8,413 nucleotides of DNA from Flavobacterium sp. (GTDB lineage: Bacteria; Bacteroidota; Bacteroidia; Flavobacteriales; Flavobacteriaceae), in the NCBI RefSeq assembly GCF_003525665.1, contig NZ_DQDX01000076.1, positions 4,170 through 12,582 on the forward strand, given 5' to 3'. Both the position numbers and the translations under genes were made by a program. Of the stretch, positions 4,644-8,413 are shown piece by piece (position 1 is the first letter of the stretch; every line of letters begins with the position of its first letter). A model generated the notes under the pieces. That model did not search any database. It was not told the origin of the DNA and worked only from the letters and a program-made list of their open reading frames with translations.

Positions 4644-6980
4644 TTATCCGATTACATCTAGTTTCGCAAATCGCAACAACAATTTCTTAATTCCGCCAAC
4701 TTCAAATTTGATTTCGGCCTTTTTATCAGCGCCAACTCCTTCAAGATTAATAACTTCACCTTTTCCAAAGCGTTCGTGCATTACAATATTTCCTGCTGTG
4801 AGTTTGTTATCGAATAGATTTGGACCAGATTCATTACTAGCATTGTTTCCAACAGGTTTCAATTTACGAATATTTGATGAGGAAACTGGTTCGTCACCAT
4901 ATCTTTTTGGTGGTGTTCCTCCAACTGGTTTTGCCAATCGCAATTTAGATTTATCAACATCTCCAAAAATATCAATATCCATCATCGGTTTGTATCGATA
5001 ACCACCATTATCACTCGGATTGATGTACTCCAAATATTCTCCAGTAATTTCTTCTATAAATCGTGATGGTTCGCTATCGGTAAGTTTTCCCCAACGATAT
5101 CTTGATTGCGCATAAGTTAAATACGCTTGATGTTCGGCACGAGTTAAGGCGACGTAAAACAAACGACGTTCTTCTTCTAAATCGCTTCGGGTATTCAAAC
5201 TCATAGCACTCGGAAACAAATCTTCTTCCAATCCGACTACAAAAACATAAGGAAATTCCAATCCTTTTGCCAAGTGAATGGTCATCAAAGCCACACGATC
5301 GTCATCGCCAGTATCTTTATCTAAATCGGTTGCCAAAGCTACGTCTTCCATAAATTCGGATAACGCGCCACGAGCACCATCAATTTCTCGTTGACCTTCA
5401 ATGAAATCCTTGATTCCGCCCATTAGAACTTCAATATTTTCTATTCGAGCGATACCTTCTGGAGTTCCGTCTTTCTTTAATTCTTGAACTAATCCTGTTT
5501 TTTTAGTCACATGATCTGTCAAATAAAACGCATCGTGATTTTCATTAATTACCTGAAAACTTTTAATCATTGTCACAAAATCTTGCAACTTGGCTTTGGT
5601 TCCTGAGTTTAATTTTAAATCAATTTTATCGATATGTTCCATCACTTCAAATATGGAACGTTTGTAATGATTGGCCGCAACAGTAAGCTTTTCGACAGTT
5701 GTATCGCCAATTCCACGAGCTGGATAATTGATAACACGAATCAGCGCTTCTTCGTCTTTCGGATTGATAACTAATCTCAAATAACAAAGTACATCTTTAA
5801 TCTCTTTACGTTGATAGAACGACAAGCCGCCATAAATTCTATACGGAATATCACGTTTTCGCAACGCATCTTCCATTGCACGCGATTGCGCATTGGTACG
5901 ATACAAAATGGCAAACTGACCGTTCATCATTTGGTTTCGCATTTTTTGTTCGAATATTTCGCTGGCTACAAATCGGCCTTCTTCTCCATCGGTTAAACTG
6001 CGATGGACTTTTATTTTTGCGCCATAATCATTGGCTGTCCAAACTACTTTGTCTAATTTGGTTTTATTTTTATCAATAATCGAATTGGCTGCTTCCACAA
6101 TATTTTTTGTAGAACGGTAATTTTGTTCCAATCGATAAGTCTGAACATTATCGTAATCTTTTTGGAAATTTAAAATGTTGTTGATGTTGGCACCACGAAA
6201 GGCGTAAATACTTTGAGCATCATCACCAACGACACAAATATTCTGAAATCTATCCGACAAAGCTCTAACAATCAAGTATTGCGAATGATTAGTATCTTGG
6301 TACTCATCCACCATAATGTAACGAAATCGATCTTGATATTTGGCTAAAACATCTGGAAAACGATTCAGTAATTCATTGGTTTTCAAAAGTAAATCGTCAA
6401 AATCCATGGCTCCAGCTTTGAAACATCGATCTACATAATTGGCATAAATTTCTCCTAATCGAGGTTTTTTAGACATTGCGTCTTGCTCCTGTAATTCAGG
6501 ATTATTCATGTAGGCTTTTACCGTAATTAGCGAATTTTTATAGGATGAAATTCGGCTTAAAACCTGTTTTGGTTTATAAACGTCCTTATCCAATTGCATT
6601 TCTTTAATGATGGCAGAAATTAATCGAACCGAATCTTGAGTATCATAAATAGTAAAATTGGAAGGAAATCCAAGTTTATCGGCTTCACTTCTCAAAATTC
6701 GAGCAAAAACAGAGTGAAAAGTTCCCATCCAAAGGTTTTTGGCTTCGTTACTTCCAACGATATCGGAAATACGTTTCTTCATTTCACGTGCCGCTTTATT
6801 GGTAAATGTAAGTGCCAAAATATTGAAAGAATCAACTCCTAAGCTCATTAAATAAGCAATTCGTATAGTTAACACACGTGTTTTTCCCGATCCAGCACCA
6901 GCGATAATAATCATTGGTCCATCTTTTTGTAAAACAGGTTTTTGTTGCGCTTCGTTAAGTTGACTGATGTATTGTTGCAT
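4644..6980 (-). CDS. uvrD: UvrD/PcrA-type ATP-dependent 3'-5' DNA helicase
   Basis: This 778-residue superfamily 1A helicase unwinds DNA in nucleotide-excision and mismatch repair and clears proteins or stalled RNA polymerase from DNA. All core motifs are visible: the Q motif around Q12, Walker A AGAGSGKT (27-34), TFTNKAAREM (58-67), Walker B VDEYQDTN (224-231), GDDAQSIYAFRGA (252-264), LEQNYRST (284-291), MTIHLAKGLEFP (566-577) and EEERRLFYVALTRA (602-615). The C-terminal segment from about 728 (GNIVMHERFGKGEVINLEG, then VGGIKKLLLRFAKL) is the Tudor-like domain by which PcrA contacts RNA polymerase. Length and domain order are normal, with no frameshift. It is the first gene of a likely four-gene operon driven from 6997-7027. 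In Bacteroidota it is named uvrD or pcrA interchangeably; the C-terminal domain makes pcrA equally apt. Confidence 0.97.
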   Translation of the reverse strand: MQQYISQLNEAQQKPVLQKDGPMIIIAGAGSGKTRVLTIRIAYLMSLGVDSFNILALTFTNKAAREMKKRISDIVGSNEAKNLWMGTFHSVFARILRSEADKLGFPSNFTIYDTQDSVRLISAIIKEMQLDKDVYKPKQVLSRISSYKNSLITVKAYMNNPELQEQDAMSKKPRLGEIYANYVDRCFKAGAMDFDDLLLKTNELLNRFPDVLAKYQDRFRYIMVDEYQDTNHSQYLIVRALSDRFQNICVVGDDAQSIYAFRGANINNILNFQKDYDNVQTYRLEQNYRSTKNIVEAANSIIDKNKTKLDKVVWTANDYGAKIKVHRSLTDGEEGRFVASEIFEQKMRNQMMNGQFAILYRTNAQSRAMEDALRKRDIPYRIYGGLSFYQRKEIKDVLCYLRLVINPKDEEALIRVINYPARGIGDTTVEKLTVAANHYKRSIFEVMEHIDKIDLKLNSGTKAKLQDFVTMIKSFQVINENHDAFYLTDHVTKKTGLVQELKKDGTPEGIARIENIEVLMGGIKDFIEGQREIDGARGALSEFMEDVALATDLDKDTGDDDRVALMTIHLAKGLEFPYVFVVGLEEDLFPSAMSLNTRSDLEEERRLFYVALTRAEHQAYLTYAQSRYRWGKLTDSEPSRFIEEITGEYLEYINPSDNGGYRYKPMMDIDIFGDVDKSKLRLAKPVGGTPPKRYGDEPVSSSNIRKLKPVGNNASNESGPNLFDNKLTAGNIVMHERFGKGEVINLEGVGADKKAEIKFEVGGIKKLLLRFAKLDVIG

Positions 6981-6996
6981 AGAATATAATAAAGTT

Positions 6997-7027
6997 CAAA
7001 TTTACGTTTACTACATTTGAATTGCAA
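6997..7027 (-). promoter_or_regulatory. Bacteroidota-type promoter of the uvrD operon
   Basis: Read on the minus strand, TTG (7027-7025) is followed after 20 bases by TAAATTTG (7004-6997), matching the Bacteroidota -33/-7 arrangement TTG-N(17-23)-TAnnTTTG. The -7 element ends 16 bases before the uvrD ATG at 6980. This is the best complete promoter match in the window and would drive uvrD and the three genes behind it. Confidence 0.7.
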
Positions 7028-7050
7028 TATATTTTTATGGTTTATTCTAT

Positions 7051-7058
7051 TATATTTG
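7051..7058 (+). promoter_or_regulatory. Candidate -7 promoter element (TATATTTG)
   Basis: TATATTTG matches TAnnTTTG and lies 36 bases before the ATG at 7095. The nearest upstream TTG (7022-7024) is 26 bases away, longer than the usual 17-23, so the -33 element is weak or absent. TTGCAA (7022-7027) is a palindrome, so the same 6 bases include the -33 TTG of the divergent uvrD promoter. The leader before the ATG is A-rich without a Shine-Dalgarno. Confidence 0.5.
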
Positions 7059-7094
7059 TCAACAAATTAAAGAATCTAAAAAATAGTTTAAAAA

Positions 7095-7616
7095 ATGAAT
7101 ACTGATAAAATAATTGAATTGGCTTTTTACACGTTACCAGCTTTAATTACTGGCGCTGTGGCGTATTATTCGTTTCAAACATTTACCGAAAGTGATGAGA
7201 AAAGAAGACGATTAAATTTGCTAAAAGAAAATCAGAAACAGGCTTTACCTTTAAAATTGCAAGCTTATGAACGATTGGCTTTACTTCTTGAACGAATTAA
7301 TCCAGCAAAATTATTAATCAGAGTGGCACCTTTAAGCGATGATAAAGTACATTATCAGCATTTATTAATTCAGCATATTGAACAAGAATACGAGCACAAT
7401 TTGACACAACAAATTTATGTTTCTGACGAATGTTGGTTAATGATTTCGACAGCTAAAAATACTATCATTCAGAACATTAGAAAAACTACAATGAGTGTTG
7501 ATATTGCAAATTCTGATAAACTAAGAGAGGCAATTTTAAGCAATTTATTAGAAGGAGAATCTGCAACAACTATTGCCTTGAGTTATTTGAAAACCGAAGT
7601 CAAAGATTTTTTGTAA
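7095..7616 (+). CDS. Conserved Bacteroidota protein with N-terminal membrane anchor, unknown function
   Basis: This 173-residue protein has one hydrophobic segment at about 7-28 (ending VAYYSF) followed by a strongly basic KRRR (36-39), indicating an N-terminal anchor with the body in the cytoplasm. Residues about 40-173 look helical and soluble. LPLKLQAYERLALLLERI (51-68) is an amphipathic helix, followed by a segment rich in H, Q and E (84-104). I recognise it as a small conserved family of Flavobacteriia, probably listed only under a domain-of-unknown-function name (DUF7935 is my uncertain recollection). No catalytic motif is evident. It is transcribed divergently from uvrD with its own candidate promoter, and ends 15 bases from the stop of the convergent gene at 7632, with no clear hairpin between them. 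Confidence 0.85.
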   Translation: MNTDKIIELAFYTLPALITGAVAYYSFQTFTESDEKRRRLNLLKENQKQALPLKLQAYERLALLLERINPAKLLIRVAPLSDDKVHYQHLLIQHIEQEYEHNLTQQIYVSDECWLMISTAKNTIIQNIRKTTMSVDIANSDKLREAILSNLLEGESATTIALSYLKTEVKDFL

Positions 7617-7631
7617 AATAAATAAACTCAA

Positions 7632-8413
7632 CTATTTCGAAAGCAAACGTTTTAATTGAAACTGTTCATTATCGGGTAAACTTGGAAGTAAATTTTCAAA
7701 CAGATTATAATATTTTTCATCTTTTATCAATGCTCTAATTTTGTCTCTGGCATATTTGGTAAACTGCCATTTGTGATGAGTTGTAGCGTTTACTAAGTTT
7801 TTAAGTACTTCTGTATTCTCAGGATAAAGTGCAAGAAAACTATCTAATGCGTTTTGACGAACCGAACTCTCATAACTTGGTGAAGTATAATTTTTTAACT
7901 CACTCACAGCTTTTAATGCGTTAATTGACGCCATTTGATCATCTTGGTCGTGAACATCGGCATAACTTATGCACGCAGTTAAGTAAAATATTCTTAATTC
8001 TTTATCGTTTCTACCTTGCCAATTTTTAGCAATATCCAGATATTTCGCATGATCTTCTGGGAAATTTTTCCATAAAGTTACAAACGCTGCTTGCTTTGTA
8101 TCGTAAGATTTATCATTTAATAATGTTTCATACTCCGCTTTAAAAGATAAAGGAACTTTAGAAATTGTTTCAGCAACAGCTTTACGAATAGCAACATCAT
8201 TAGATTTTATAGCAATTGTAAACAACTCCGAAACTTTATCGAAAGATTCATTTCTAATTTGATAAATAGCTTCAATTTTTAAAGGAAAATAACCATCTGA
8301 TTCTAAAATCGTTTTCAGCAAATTGTATTTTTTTTCTAAAGGTGTTTTTCGTTCACTTTGCAATTTCAATAAATCACGTAAAAATCCGTTTTTTGTCAAT
8401 AGAAAATTGATTT
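7632..8413 (-). CDS. C-terminal part of a large helical-repeat protein, probably M1-family metallopeptidase (partial at window edge)
   Basis: The reading frame stays open to base 8413, so only the last 259 residues are present and the true start lies outside; the TTG at 8399 is not a start. The visible part is made of repeated alpha-helical pairs of HEAT/armadillo type, for example VAIRKAVAETISKVP, KQAAFVTLWKNFPE and SVRQNALDSFLALYPE, ending near LKRLLSK. This fits the C-terminal helical region of Bacteroidota M1 (aminopeptidase N-like) metallopeptidases, including the closing HHKWQFTKYARDKI-type segment. The catalytic HExxH and GxMEN motifs would be upstream and cannot be checked. Any other HEAT-repeat protein remains possible. 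It converges on the gene at 7095-7616, and the two stop codons are 15 bases apart. Confidence 0.6.
   Translation of the reverse strand, partial: INFLLTKNGFLRDLLKLQSERKTPLEKKYNLLKTILESDGYFPLKIEAIYQIRNESFDKVSELFTIAIKSNDVAIRKAVAETISKVPLSFKAEYETLLNDKSYDTKQAAFVTLWKNFPEDHAKYLDIAKNWQGRNDKELRIFYLTACISYADVHDQDDQMASINALKAVSELKNYTSPSYESSVRQNALDSFLALYPENTEVLKNLVNATTHHKWQFTKYARDKIRALIKDEKYYNLFENLLPSLPDNEQFQLKRLLSK

Noticed and set aside
4708..5001. Plus-strand open frame of 97 codons opposite the uvrD C-terminus
   Set aside because: It lies wholly antisense to the well-conserved helicase gene and has no domain or start context of its own; the same applies to the smaller frames at 5811-6079 and 6636-6842.
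8397..8399. TTG as the start of the helical-repeat protein
   Set aside because: The frame continues open to the window edge and the visible sequence looks like the middle of a repeat protein, so the gene is truncated by the window.

Overview
The window looks like ordinary chromosomal DNA from a low-GC Bacteroidota, most likely a Flavobacterium or close relative. The evidence is AT-rich gaps, start codons preceded by A-rich stretches rather than Shine-Dalgarno sites, several matches to the Bacteroidota -7 promoter element TAnnTTTG, and protein families typical of Flavobacteriaceae. No mobile element, CRISPR array, tRNA or rRNA was recognised. No gap between genes exceeds about 115 bases.

Layout. 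Bases 1-32 hold a 7-base tandem repeat. A plus-strand pair follows: a small stand-alone HsdR-N/PD-(D/E)xK nuclease-like protein (72-518) and a family 2 glycosyltransferase (523-1515), 4 bases apart. Next is a plus-strand OmpA-domain lipoprotein (1594-2424). A second copy of the 7-base repeat motif and a strong GAAA-loop hairpin terminator (2462-2494) separate it from a convergent minus-strand cluster. Read in its own direction, that cluster runs uvrD/pcrA helicase (6980-4644), a four-helix membrane protein of unknown function (4628-4137), a YciO-type Sua5/YrdC protein (4134-3514), and an exported carboxypeptidase-regulatory-like domain protein (3506-2493). The gaps are 15, 2 and 7 bases, so it is probably one transcript from the promoter at about 6997-7027. 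Divergently, a small membrane-anchored protein of unknown function is encoded at 7095-7616. It converges on the C-terminal part of a larger helical-repeat protein, probably an M1-family metallopeptidase, which runs off the right edge.

How the genes relate. Roles that can be named are mostly housekeeping or envelope: DNA repair and transcription-conflict helicase (UvrD/PcrA), peptidoglycan-anchored lipoprotein, sugar transfer, and a possible RNA- or nucleotide-related YciO protein. Operon neighbours do not form an obvious single pathway. Nothing here is convincingly a new multi-gene system. The points most worth checking are the heptamer repeats, the YciO protein lacking parts of the threonylcarbamoyl-AMP synthase signature, the orphan nuclease-like protein with an apparently complete active site, and the unknown membrane protein inside the uvrD operon.
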